DNA from: an uncultured Allomuricauda sp.
Lineage (GTDB): Bacteria > Bacteroidota > Bacteroidia > Flavobacteriales > Flavobacteriaceae
DNA: 64,000 nt
Direction of reading: 5' to 3'
Assembly: GCF_947499585.1 (NCBI RefSeq)
Contig: NZ_CANMOO010000001.1
Location: forward strand, 1,364,001-1,428,000
Below, piece by piece: positions 25,833 through 34,070 of this stretch; within the stretch, counting starts at the first letter, position 1; each line of letters begins with the position of its first letter. Both the position numbers and the translations under genes were made by a program. The notes below the pieces were generated by a model, which saw only the letters and a list, made by a program, of their open reading frames with translations, was not told the origin of the DNA and did not search any database.

Positions 25833-25864
25833 TTGTTTAATATTTTATGTTTTTTGTTAAACAA
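25833..25864. promoter_or_regulatory. Inverted repeat overlapping the photolyase-operon promoter
   Basis: TTGTTTAA (25833-25840) and TTAAACAA (25857-25864) are exact inverted copies 16 bp apart. The right copy is part of the 11-bp dyad TTGTTAAACAA and overlaps the promoter -33 region. This geometry fits a repressor or activator operator for the SRPBCC-SDR-photolyase operon; the regulator is not in this window. Confidence 0.45.
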
Positions 25865-25880
25865 TTTGAAAGTATCTTTG
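25854..25880 (+). promoter_or_regulatory. Bacteroidota promoter of the SRPBCC-SDR-photolyase operon
   Basis: TTG at 25854-25856, a 16-bp spacer and a perfect -7 box TATCTTTG at 25873-25880 lie 14 bp before the first ATG at 25895, giving a very short leader. Confidence 0.65.
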
Positions 25881-25894
25881 TAAAAAATTCTTAG

Positions 25895-26392
25895 ATGAAA
25901 TTATATCAGCTCCACTCAACCCAAGTATTGCCTATATCCAAACAAGAAGCATGGAATTTCTTGTCTAGTCCTAAAAACTTGAAGGTAATTACACCGGATC
26001 ACATGGGGTTTCATATATTATCCGGAGCCGATAAACCAATGTTCTCAGGGCAAATCATTCAATACATCGTAAAACCATTTCCTTTCTTCAATACAAAATG
26101 GGTAACTGAAATTACACACGTGGCCCAAGGTGATTATTTTGTTGATGAACAGCGTTTTGGTCCTTATGCCTTGTGGCACCACAAGCATTTTCTTAAAGAA
26201 GTAGAAGGAGGAGTGCTTATGGAAGACATTATAGACTACAAACTTCCTTTCGGTATTTTGGGTCAGTTGGCCTATCCAATCGTAGTCAAAAAACAACTGC
26301 GGGAAATTTTCAAATACAGGGAGCAAAAATTAATTGAGCTTTTTGGAGAAGTTGAGGGTAAATCAAATACGCTCGAATTAAAATCAATTTAG
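25895..26392 (+). CDS. SRPBCC (START/polyketide cyclase-like) ligand-binding protein
   Basis: The 165-residue cytosolic protein has the helix-grip layout of SRPBCC proteins: an N-terminal strand (YQLHSTQVLPISKQEAW), a middle region with FVDEQRFGPYALWHHKHF, and a long C-terminal helix ending KYREQKLIELFG. Relatives are often labelled cell division inhibitor SulA-like or CDP-paratose synthetase-like without evidence. It is first in an operon with an SDR and a photolyase (5-bp gap, then overlap), a grouping found in light-responsive loci of several bacteria. The hydrophobic ligand is unknown. Confidence 0.85.
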   Translation: MKLYQLHSTQVLPISKQEAWNFLSSPKNLKVITPDHMGFHILSGADKPMFSGQIIQYIVKPFPFFNTKWVTEITHVAQGDYFVDEQRFGPYALWHHKHFLKEVEGGVLMEDIIDYKLPFGILGQLAYPIVVKKQLREIFKYREQKLIELFGEVEGKSNTLELKSI

Positions 26393-26396
26393 AAGA

Positions 26397-27089
26397 ATGA
26401 AAAAGAATATTTTACTAATTGGCGGATCGCACGGTATTGGTTTTGAAATGACTAAAAGTCTTGTAGAAGAAAACAATGTCTATGTTGCTTCAAGAACCAA
26501 TGAAGAATTAGGAAATCTAGATGTACACCACATCCTTTTTGATGCCACTACGGATTCTTTGAATGAAACTCAACTTCCTGATGAAATTCACGGTTTTGCT
26601 TACTGCCCTGGTAGTATCAATTTAAAACCTTTTAAAATGTTATCAGTTGATACCTTTAAAGAGGACATGGATTTGAACTTCTTTTCTCTTATAAATGTGG
26701 TCAAAACAATACTTCCTAAAATGGCGGAAGGTTCCAGTATGGTGTTTTTTAGTACTGTTGCAGTAGGTACTGGAATGCCATTTCATACAAGTGTTGCAGC
26801 GGCAAAAGGCGCTATTGAAGGCTTTTCCAAGTCAATGGCGGCAGAGTATGCTCCAAAAATACGCGTAAATACCATTGCACCTTCCCTAGTAGATACACCA
26901 CTTGCAAAACGTTTGCTCAATAACGATAAGAAAAAGGAATTAATGTCAGAAAGGCATCCCTTAAAAAGATATGGAGAAACAGCAGATATTGCCAACTTAG
27001 CGGTATTCTTGCTAAGCGAAAAGAGTACATGGATTACTGGGCAAGTTTTAGGAGTTGATGGCGGAATGTCCACTTTGAACGTAAATTAA
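26397..27089 (+). CDS. SDR-fold protein lacking the catalytic tyrosine
   Basis: The 230-residue protein is a classical short-chain dehydrogenase by fold. The NAD(P) loop GGSHGIGFEM is at residues 9-18, Ser119-120 lies in MVFFSTVAVG, and the late LSEKSTWITGQVLGVDGG is typical. The Y-x-x-x-K motif is altered: Lys137 is present in SVAAAKGAIEG but the position four before it is Val133, not Tyr. Normal proton-relay chemistry is therefore unlikely, and it may bind nucleotide without classical dehydrogenase activity, or use another acid. It sits between the SRPBCC and photolyase genes, overlapping the latter by one base. Confidence 0.88.
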   Translation: MKKNILLIGGSHGIGFEMTKSLVEENNVYVASRTNEELGNLDVHHILFDATTDSLNETQLPDEIHGFAYCPGSINLKPFKMLSVDTFKEDMDLNFFSLINVVKTILPKMAEGSSMVFFSTVAVGTGMPFHTSVAAAKGAIEGFSKSMAAEYAPKIRVNTIAPSLVDTPLAKRLLNNDKKKELMSERHPLKRYGETADIANLAVFLLSEKSTWITGQVLGVDGGMSTLNVN

Positions 27090-28399
27090 TGAAGGAAAAG
27101 ATTTGTATTTTTTGGTTTCGCAGGGATTTGCGTTTAGATGATAACGTGGGTCTGTACCAAGCTTTGCAAACGGAGTACCCAGTTCTGCCCATTTTCATTT
27201 TTGATACTGAAATTCTTGTAAAACTGCCTAAAAATGATGCAAGGGTTTCTTTTTTTCATGGACAGCTTCAAATGATGCAAAAAAAGCTTCAGAGCAAGTT
27301 TGAAAGTGGTGTTGCCATGTATAAAGGCAATCCACTTAGAGTTTTTGATCAGCTTATAAAAGAGTTTAATATTGATTCAGTCTTCACAAATCATGACTAT
27401 GAACCATATGCCAAAGATCGTGATATGCAAGTGCAATTATTTTTAGATAAAAATGGTATAAACTTCTACACATTTAAAGATCAAGTCATTTTTGAAAAGA
27501 ACGATATACTAAAAAATGATGGAAACCCATATGTAGTCTACACTCCTTATAAAAACCGTTGGAAAGAAAACTTTAATCCATCAGTTCATCTTGTAGAATA
27601 TGATACGTTTTCCAACTTTCATAAACTTTACAAGAAGGCGAATCTACCGAATTTGCAACTCAATGATATCGGTTTTGAGCAATCTAATATAAATGTTGAG
27701 GAATATAAGGTCACTCCTACCCTTATTCAACACTATGAAGAAACTAGAAATTTTCCAGCAAAGAAAAATGGAACGTCAAGATTGGGGCCTCATCTACGGT
27801 TTGGAACAGTTTCCATACGCAAAATGGTAAAAAAAGCTATTGCTGAGGAAAATGAAGTATTCTGGAACGAGCTGATTTGGCGTGAGTTTTTCATGCAAAT
27901 TTTATGGCATTTCCCAAATACAGTGAATAATGCCTTCAAGCCCAAATACGACCGAATAGTCTGGCGCAACAATGAAGTAGAATTTGAATGTTGGAAAAAG
28001 GGGCAAACTGGCTATCCTTTAGTAGATGCTGGCATGAGAGAACTGAACACAACTGGTTTCATGCACAACAGAGTTCGTATGTTGGTAGCAAGTTTCCTAT
28101 GTAAACATCTATTAATAGACTGGCGTTGGGGAGAGGACTACTTTGCGGAAAAGCTATTGGATTATGACCTTGCCAGCAATATTGGTAACTGGCAATGGGC
28201 CTCTGGTAGCGGTGTGGATGCTGCTCCATATTTTAGAATATTCAATCCCACTACTCAAGTGGACAAATTTGATAGCCAAAAGGAATACATCAATAAATGG
28301 GTTCCTGAACTTCAAGACCTTACCTACCCTCCTCAAATGGTCGACCATAAAATGGCTCGAGAACGTTGTTTAAAAGTTTACAAAGAAGCTGTAGGTTAA
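27089..28399 (+). CDS. Deoxyribodipyrimidine photolyase/cryptochrome (class I type)
   Basis: The 436-residue cytosolic flavoprotein uses blue light to repair cyclobutane pyrimidine dimers. The N-terminal antenna-binding alpha/beta domain starts IFWFRRDLRLDDNVGL; the C-terminal FAD domain contains GTSRLGPHLRFG, ELIWREFFMQILWHFPN, GYPLVDAGMRELNTTGFMHN and NIGNWQWASGSGVDAAPYFR. Trp residues fitting the electron-transfer chain and the dimer-pocket contacts are present. These motifs fit a class I photolyase; a photosensory cryptochrome role cannot be excluded. Its ATG overlaps the SDR stop codon. Confidence 0.93.
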   Translation: MKEKICIFWFRRDLRLDDNVGLYQALQTEYPVLPIFIFDTEILVKLPKNDARVSFFHGQLQMMQKKLQSKFESGVAMYKGNPLRVFDQLIKEFNIDSVFTNHDYEPYAKDRDMQVQLFLDKNGINFYTFKDQVIFEKNDILKNDGNPYVVYTPYKNRWKENFNPSVHLVEYDTFSNFHKLYKKANLPNLQLNDIGFEQSNINVEEYKVTPTLIQHYEETRNFPAKKNGTSRLGPHLRFGTVSIRKMVKKAIAEENEVFWNELIWREFFMQILWHFPNTVNNAFKPKYDRIVWRNNEVEFECWKKGQTGYPLVDAGMRELNTTGFMHNRVRMLVASFLCKHLLIDWRWGEDYFAEKLLDYDLASNIGNWQWASGSGVDAAPYFRIFNPTTQVDKFDSQKEYINKWVPELQDLTYPPQMVDHKMARERCLKVYKEAVG

Positions 28400-28515
28400 C
28401 TCTTTTTCAGTATTTTTAGTATTCGTTTTTATCCTTTAGGTTTCTTCCTATATAAATCAATGATTTGCCTAATGATACTGACTTTCTAAATGCGGACTAA
28501 TTCAAACATTATAAC

Positions 28516-29943
28516 ATGAAAAAATTGACTACCCTAGTACTTCTTTGCTTGCTTTCAATACCTATGACAGCGCAAAAAATGAATTCAAACAAGAAAGCAA
28601 TTGTTGCCTCCGTTGAAGCACATAAAGAGAACCTCATTAAGATAAGTGACTCTATTTGGGCTCTTGCTGAAACGGCATTCAACGAGTCTAAATCTGCAGA
28701 GGTTTTGGCAGACTATGCTGAGAAAAACGGATTGACCGTAACTAGAGGTGTAGCGGACATCCCCACTGCATTTACTGCTACTTATGGTTCAGGAAAGCCA
28801 GTAATAAGCGTTTTGGGCGAGTTTGATGCACTACCCGGTCTTTCTCAAAAAACAGAACCTACCAAAAATCCACGGATTGATGGAGCACCTGGCCACGGAT
28901 GTGGACACAACATGTTCGGCGCAGCGAGTTTAGGAGCTGCAATAGCCATAAAAGAACAAATAGAAGCTGGAAAATTAAAAGGCACTGTGAAATTCTTGGG
29001 GACTCCTGCAGAAGAAAAGTTTTTTGCAAAAGTTTGGATGGTAGAAGCTGGACTTTGGGATGATGTAGATGTAAATGTAAGCTGGCACCCAGGGGCTAAT
29101 ATTGAAGCCGATGTACAGAGTGGTCTGTCTTTGATAGATTTTATAGTGGAATTCTATGGACAGGCTGCACATGCCTCTGCAGATCCATGGAATGGTCGTA
29201 GTGCTTCTGATGCTCTGGAACTGTACACAACAGGAATGAACTACTATAGAGAACACATATTGCCAACATCTAGAATCCATTATCATATTCAGGATGGTGG
29301 ACAAGTTGTAAATGTTGTGCCAGATTATTCTAAGATTTGGGTAAGGGTTCGTGATCCTAAGCGTAAAGTAATGCTTCCTACTTATGAACGTGTTAAAAAA
29401 ATGGCCGAGGGAGCAGCGATTATGGCCAATGTGGATTATAAAATATCCTTGGTTTCAGGAATTTATGAGGTTTTGGTAAACAGAGCTGGAGGAGAAATTA
29501 TGCAAAAGAATTTGGAACTTTTGGGCCCAATTTCATATACCGAGGATGAAATCACATTCGGCAAGGCCATTCAAAATGCAACAGGAAAACCTGAAATAGG
29601 AATGGATAGCAAAATTCAGCCTTTACGAGAAACGGAAAAAAGTCCAGGAGGTGGTTCCACAGATGTGGGTGATGTAAGTTGGAATGTGCCAAACATTAAC
29701 CTAAGTGTAACCGTGGCACCTAAAGATACCCCTTGGCATTCATGGGCAGTTGTAGCATGCGGCGGCATGAGTATTGGCCATAAAGGAATGGTCTATGCCT
29801 CTAAGGCAATGGCTATGACTATGGCGGATCTTTTTGAGAATCCAAAATTGGTAGAAAAGGTAAAAGAAGAGTACAGGACTAGAAAAGGTGATGAAAAATA
29901 CGAAGCCATGATTGATGGTCCTCCACCTATCGGAAAAAACTAG
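28516..29943 (+). CDS. Secreted M20-family amidohydrolase (AbgB-like)
   Basis: The 475-residue protein has a signal peptide (MKKLTTLVLLCLLSIPMTAQ) and an M20 zinc hydrolase domain. Metal and catalytic residues are seen in LGEFDALPGL, GHGCGHNMFGAAS, GTPAEEKFFAKVWM and the late HSWAVVACGGMSIGHKG. It most resembles the aminobenzoyl-glutamate hydrolase (AbgB) branch, which cleaves N-acyl amino acids, here probably in the periplasm. The lid/dimerisation domain occupies about residues 205-330. It has its own upstream region and is followed by a VOC fusion gene 75 bp downstream. Confidence 0.9.
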   Translation: MKKLTTLVLLCLLSIPMTAQKMNSNKKAIVASVEAHKENLIKISDSIWALAETAFNESKSAEVLADYAEKNGLTVTRGVADIPTAFTATYGSGKPVISVLGEFDALPGLSQKTEPTKNPRIDGAPGHGCGHNMFGAASLGAAIAIKEQIEAGKLKGTVKFLGTPAEEKFFAKVWMVEAGLWDDVDVNVSWHPGANIEADVQSGLSLIDFIVEFYGQAAHASADPWNGRSASDALELYTTGMNYYREHILPTSRIHYHIQDGGQVVNVVPDYSKIWVRVRDPKRKVMLPTYERVKKMAEGAAIMANVDYKISLVSGIYEVLVNRAGGEIMQKNLELLGPISYTEDEITFGKAIQNATGKPEIGMDSKIQPLRETEKSPGGGSTDVGDVSWNVPNINLSVTVAPKDTPWHSWAVVACGGMSIGHKGMVYASKAMAMTMADLFENPKLVEKVKEEYRTRKGDEKYEAMIDGPPPIGKN

Positions 29944-30018
29944 ACAGAATAGTTGAATTCTGCTAGATAAAATAGCGCGAAAAAAGGAACGCCATAAACC
30001 TTGAGGTAAACAATAAAA

Positions 30019-30903
30019 ATGAAGAAGTATTTAGTGGTATTTGCCATGGGGTTGATTTTTCAGTCCCATGGTCAACAAAATAAATTGTCTCTTTTTGATA
30101 ACCTAATCGGGAAAACATGGAAGGCTGAAGGCAAATGGGGTGATGGCTCAAAATTCAAACAAGAAATTGAGTTTAAATACAGCTTGGATAGTACGCTAAT
30201 CGTTACAAAAGCACTTGGCTTTATTAATAAAGAGCAAACTGTTTACGGCCCTAGGAACCATGGTATTCGAAAGTTTGATGAACAGTCAAATACCATCAAG
30301 TTTTGGGAATTTGATGTTTTTGGTGGAGTAACAGAAGGTACGGTTAAAAGCAAGGGTCGAGATATTATTTACACCTACGCTTATGGTGAATCAACTGTCA
30401 CCGATTACTGGCAATATGTAGATGCACATACTTATGATTTTATTGTTGGTGATTTTGAGAATGGTCAATGGAAACAAAAATACTTAAGTACTCAATTTAC
30501 TGCCGCTAAAAGAAATGGGGTAAGTTTTGATTTTGACCATCAATCCCTTGTGGTCACCAATCTCATGAAAACAGGAGATTTTTACAAAGATGTTTTTGGT
30601 TTTGAGGAAATTCCACATCCAGAGCGAAAACCTGGATTCAGGTGGTTCAATATTTATGGGAACTCTCAATTGCACTTGATTAAAAAGGATGTCATTGAAT
30701 TCAAAAAAGATAAGAGCATTCATTTATGCTTGGCAGTTCAGAATTTAGAAGGTTTTATTGAGCGTCTAATTTTAAAGGACATTGACTTTTATGATTGGCC
30801 CGGTAACAAAGGTTCTGTAACCGATAGAGCTGATGGTGTAAAACAGATTTACATTCAAGACCCTGAGGGATATTGGATTGAAATAAACACAGCAAAACAT
30901 TAA
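30019..30903 (+). CDS. Signal-peptide protein fusing a beta-barrel domain to a VOC (glyoxalase-like) domain
   Basis: The 294-residue protein begins with a signal peptide (MKKYLVVFAMGLIFQSHGQ). Residues of about 25-155 form a DUF1579-like beta-barrel (LIGKTWKAEGKWGDGS, FWEFDVFGGVTEG). Residues of about 175-292 form a vicinal-oxygen-chelate domain with LVVTNLMKTGDFYKDVFGF, HLCLAVQNLEGFIERL and YIQDPEGYWIEIN; the last Glu and the central His match VOC metal ligands. VOC domains catalyse glyoxalase, dioxygenase or epimerase reactions. A secreted VOC fused to a lipocalin-like barrel is uncommon and its reaction is unknown. A pirin gene follows after 2 bp. Confidence 0.8.
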   Translation: MKKYLVVFAMGLIFQSHGQQNKLSLFDNLIGKTWKAEGKWGDGSKFKQEIEFKYSLDSTLIVTKALGFINKEQTVYGPRNHGIRKFDEQSNTIKFWEFDVFGGVTEGTVKSKGRDIIYTYAYGESTVTDYWQYVDAHTYDFIVGDFENGQWKQKYLSTQFTAAKRNGVSFDFDHQSLVVTNLMKTGDFYKDVFGFEEIPHPERKPGFRWFNIYGNSQLHLIKKDVIEFKKDKSIHLCLAVQNLEGFIERLILKDIDFYDWPGNKGSVTDRADGVKQIYIQDPEGYWIEINTAKH

Positions 30904-30905
30904 TT

Positions 30906-31910
30906 ATGAGTGATGCTATACTACAAACATTTCCTTTAGGATTTCCATGGCAAACCCAAGACCCTTTTCTTTTTTGTGTATATCATTTGGACCACTACCC
31001 AAAAGGAACCGAGACCATGGGCCCTGACCCCAAACTTCTTGAAGGTAGAAATATGGGGAATGACTTTACCATAAAAGATGGATGGCGCATGTATCATGGG
31101 CAGACTATTCCAGGTTTCCCATATCATCCGCATAGAGGATTTGAGACCATAACCATTGTAAATAAAGGGTATTGTGACCATTCCGATTCTCTGGGAGCAG
31201 CAGGAAGGTTTGGAGAAGGTGATGTGCAGTGGATGACTGCGGGGCGTGGAGTTCAACATTCAGAAATGTTTCCTTTGTTGAATACAGAAAAGGATAATCC
31301 ACTGGAGCTTTTTCAGATTTGGTTGAATTTGCCCAAAGCGGATAAGTTTGTGGAACCTCATTTTAAAATGCTGTGGCATGAAGATATTCCAATTATCGAT
31401 GAAGGAAATGCTCAAATAAAGGTTGTTGCCGGAAGTTATAAGAATACTACAGCCAATGACCCTGCTCCCAACTCATGGGCTGCAAAAGATGAAAATGAAG
31501 TAGGTATTTGGAACATTCATGTCGATGGCAATTCGGAGTATACGTTACCAAAGACAAATACGCTGGTTACCAGAACGCTTTATTTTTATGAAGGCTCTGA
31601 AATTTACTTCGGAGACCGAAAAGTGAATCCAAATTTTGGAATTGCTTTGGATGCATCACAAGAGGTTACTATAAAAATTGGCTCCGAAAAGGCGCATTTC
31701 TTATTGTTACAAGGCAAACCCATTGACGAACCTGTAGCAAAATATGGCCCTTTTGTAATGAACACAGATGAAGAGATCCAACAGGCGATGGAAGAGTATC
31801 GCTTGACCCAATTTGGTGGTTGGCCTTGGCCCTATCCAGATAATGTACATGATAAAAGTAAAGGACGATTTGCATTATACCCCGGAGGCAACTTAGAAGA
31901 AAAAAGTTAG
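30906..31910 (+). CDS. Pirin family protein
   Basis: The 334-residue bicupin has the pirin N-terminal cupin with metal ligands in HPHRGFETITIV and GRGVQHSEMF, and a C-terminal cupin ending in GPFVMNTDEEIQQAMEEY. Bacterial pirins are Fe-binding cytosolic proteins; some have quercetinase activity and others modulate central metabolism. The N-terminal 60 residues are longer than in E. coli YhhW. It follows the VOC fusion gene by 2 bp, so the pair are co-transcribed; a shared role in aromatic or reactive-carbonyl detoxification is possible but not shown. Confidence 0.9.
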   Translation: MSDAILQTFPLGFPWQTQDPFLFCVYHLDHYPKGTETMGPDPKLLEGRNMGNDFTIKDGWRMYHGQTIPGFPYHPHRGFETITIVNKGYCDHSDSLGAAGRFGEGDVQWMTAGRGVQHSEMFPLLNTEKDNPLELFQIWLNLPKADKFVEPHFKMLWHEDIPIIDEGNAQIKVVAGSYKNTTANDPAPNSWAAKDENEVGIWNIHVDGNSEYTLPKTNTLVTRTLYFYEGSEIYFGDRKVNPNFGIALDASQEVTIKIGSEKAHFLLLQGKPIDEPVAKYGPFVMNTDEEIQQAMEEYRLTQFGGWPWPYPDNVHDKSKGRFALYPGGNLEEKS

Positions 31911-31985
31911 ATATGAATATCTAATTTGGATTTTTGTTCAATTCAACTAAACTTGAAATCAAATTGTTGTCCACTTATACAATTA

Positions 31986-32059
31986 ATAGTTAGTTTTATA
32001 CATATTTCCCAAGAAACCTCCAGTTTTATTAGGCATTTTGTCTAGGTATAACTAACTAT
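31986..32059. promoter_or_regulatory. 10-bp inverted repeat upstream of the LytS-like kinase
   Basis: ATAGTTAGTT (31986-31995) and AACTAACTAT (32050-32059) are exact inverted copies 54 bp apart. The right arm ends 11 bp before the ATG at 32070. They may be operator half-sites. No exact TAnnTTTG box is visible in this 159-bp gap. Confidence 0.35.
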
Positions 32060-32069
32060 ATTATCATCT

Positions 32070-34043
32070 ATGAGGCTTCCTACTTCCTTGTTTAAATCAT
32101 TAATTACCATACTGTTGGCTACAACTTTTTGTTCTGCCCAAACAAAAAAGTTAGATAGTATTAAAAATCTTATGAAGACCGCCAATGATACTACAATGGT
32201 TAGTCTTATAAGATGGCGAGGCAACTATACACGGCCCCAAAGTACCGAAGAAGCGCTAAAGCTATATGATCAAAGTATAGAAAAAGCGAAGGAAATTGGT
32301 TTTGTACAAGGAGAAATCAAAGGTTTGTATTCAATTGGGGTAAGTTATGGCATGGCTGGCAACTATCCCGAATCACTTTTCCATTTAAAACAGTCCCTTG
32401 CCCTGGCAATCGCTCATAGCAAATTTGAAGATGTAAGTCTTAACTATGGAGCTTTGGGTATCGTTTATAAGCGCATTGGAGATTATTCAACAAGTCAAGA
32501 CTATTACCTTAAGGATTTAAAACTGGCAGATTCACTTCAACTGGATACTGATAAATCAGACACCTATATAAATTTGGGGATTTTGTATGATTTAATGGAC
32601 CAACAAGAAAAAGCAGTTGAAAGTTATGAAAAAGCGCTGGAGGTGGTACCAGAAGCTGATAGGGCCAATAAAGAAAAAACTGTTTTGGTCAACCTTGGAG
32701 ACATGGACTTTGAAAATAAGGACTATGAGGCTGCCCTTAAAAAATTTATAAAAGGTGCTGCCTACGACAAAACCCAGAATAACGAAATAAACCTTTCCAT
32801 TTCGTATGGTGAAATTGGCACCTGCTATCTTAATTTAGGTCGATGGAAACAAGCTGAAGATTATCTCTTAAAATCGTTAAAGCTTGCCCAAAAACTATCT
32901 CTACAGCAAGAAGTTGTTGTGGCTTACCAAAATCTTGCCGACCTCTGGTTCCGTCAAAAAAGATATACTAAGGCTCTTGAATATTCGAACAAGAACTTGG
33001 AGTCTTTAAAAACAATGATTGGAGCATACGAACAAAAAAAAGATGCGCATGAACTAGCAAGTAGAATCCACGAGGAAATCGGCCAACTTCCCAATGCGAT
33101 ACAGCACCTTGACCAAATGATGGCTTACAAGGATAGCCTGCTCAATGAGGCAAAAGTCAGAGAAATCCAAAACTTGCAAGTACAACATGAAGTATATCTC
33201 AAAGACCGGGAAATCCAAGGGAATGTACTTCAGTTGACGCTGCTCAACACTCAGGTTGCTCTCAACAACAGAAGGATGGTTTATCTATCCATTATCGCAT
33301 TCCTTCTCCTATTTTCTGCTGGATTACTCTACTTTAGGTTTAGGGCAAAGAAGAGGGCAAATACTCAATTACAAGATAAAAACCAGTTAATCTCCGAGCA
33401 AAACCAGATTATTGAGGAAATGAATCAAAGATTGGAGAAACAAATGTTGCGTGCCCAAATGAATCCGCATTTTATCTTCAACTCCCTGAACTCTATACAG
33501 CACTTGATCAATTCTGACGACAGAATTAATGCCTTGAATTATCTTTCCAAATTTTCCAAGCTATTGCGTCAGGTACTAGAAAGTTCTATAAACATAAATT
33601 TGGTTTTAAGGGAAGAAATCGAATTGCTTAAAATTTATTTAGAACTGGAATCACTTCGATTCGACAATGCATTCAGCTACGATGTGGTTGTCGATGATCA
33701 ACTGGATATCAACGAACATGAATTACCTATGTTACTAGTCCAACCCTATGCGGAAAATGCCATAATACACGGTTTAATGCCCAAACAAGGTTCAAAAGAA
33801 CTTTTAATAGCATTCAATGATAAAAATGACTTTGTGGAATGTATCATAATGGATAATGGCATTGGAATCAACACTGATAAAAAGCAGGAGGAATCAGGAA
33901 CTCCATCTAGGGGCATGTCGATAACTGCTAAACGAATTGAAAATCTAAAAAGGTTCACAAGCGAGAAGCTAATTAAGATAGAAAACTTAAATAAAGGGAC
34001 CGCTACTGGAACAAAGGTGACAATCTTAATTCCAAAGAATTAA
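32070..34043 (+). CDS. TPR-repeat sensor histidine kinase, LytS type (orphan)
   Basis: The 657-residue protein has an N-terminal signal peptide ending CSAQ, a periplasmic TPR array (about residues 50-370), one membrane helix at about 404-424 (VYLSIIAFLLLFSAGLLYF) and a coiled coil. A LytS/YehU-type kinase domain follows, with His467 in RAQMNPHFIFNSLNSIQ and an ATP lid with DNGIGIN. This family normally pairs with a LytTR response regulator encoded next door, but here the downstream gene is the converging murA and none is visible. Its partner must be elsewhere, as for the other TPR kinase at 5413. Confidence 0.9.
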   Translation: MRLPTSLFKSLITILLATTFCSAQTKKLDSIKNLMKTANDTTMVSLIRWRGNYTRPQSTEEALKLYDQSIEKAKEIGFVQGEIKGLYSIGVSYGMAGNYPESLFHLKQSLALAIAHSKFEDVSLNYGALGIVYKRIGDYSTSQDYYLKDLKLADSLQLDTDKSDTYINLGILYDLMDQQEKAVESYEKALEVVPEADRANKEKTVLVNLGDMDFENKDYEAALKKFIKGAAYDKTQNNEINLSISYGEIGTCYLNLGRWKQAEDYLLKSLKLAQKLSLQQEVVVAYQNLADLWFRQKRYTKALEYSNKNLESLKTMIGAYEQKKDAHELASRIHEEIGQLPNAIQHLDQMMAYKDSLLNEAKVREIQNLQVQHEVYLKDREIQGNVLQLTLLNTQVALNNRRMVYLSIIAFLLLFSAGLLYFRFRAKKRANTQLQDKNQLISEQNQIIEEMNQRLEKQMLRAQMNPHFIFNSLNSIQHLINSDDRINALNYLSKFSKLLRQVLESSININLVLREEIELLKIYLELESLRFDNAFSYDVVVDDQLDINEHELPMLLVQPYAENAIIHGLMPKQGSKELLIAFNDKNDFVECIIMDNGIGINTDKKQEESGTPSRGMSITAKRIENLKRFTSEKLIKIENLNKGTATGTKVTILIPKN

Positions 34044-34070
34044 AGCATTCTATTAAATAGCCTCAAAAAA

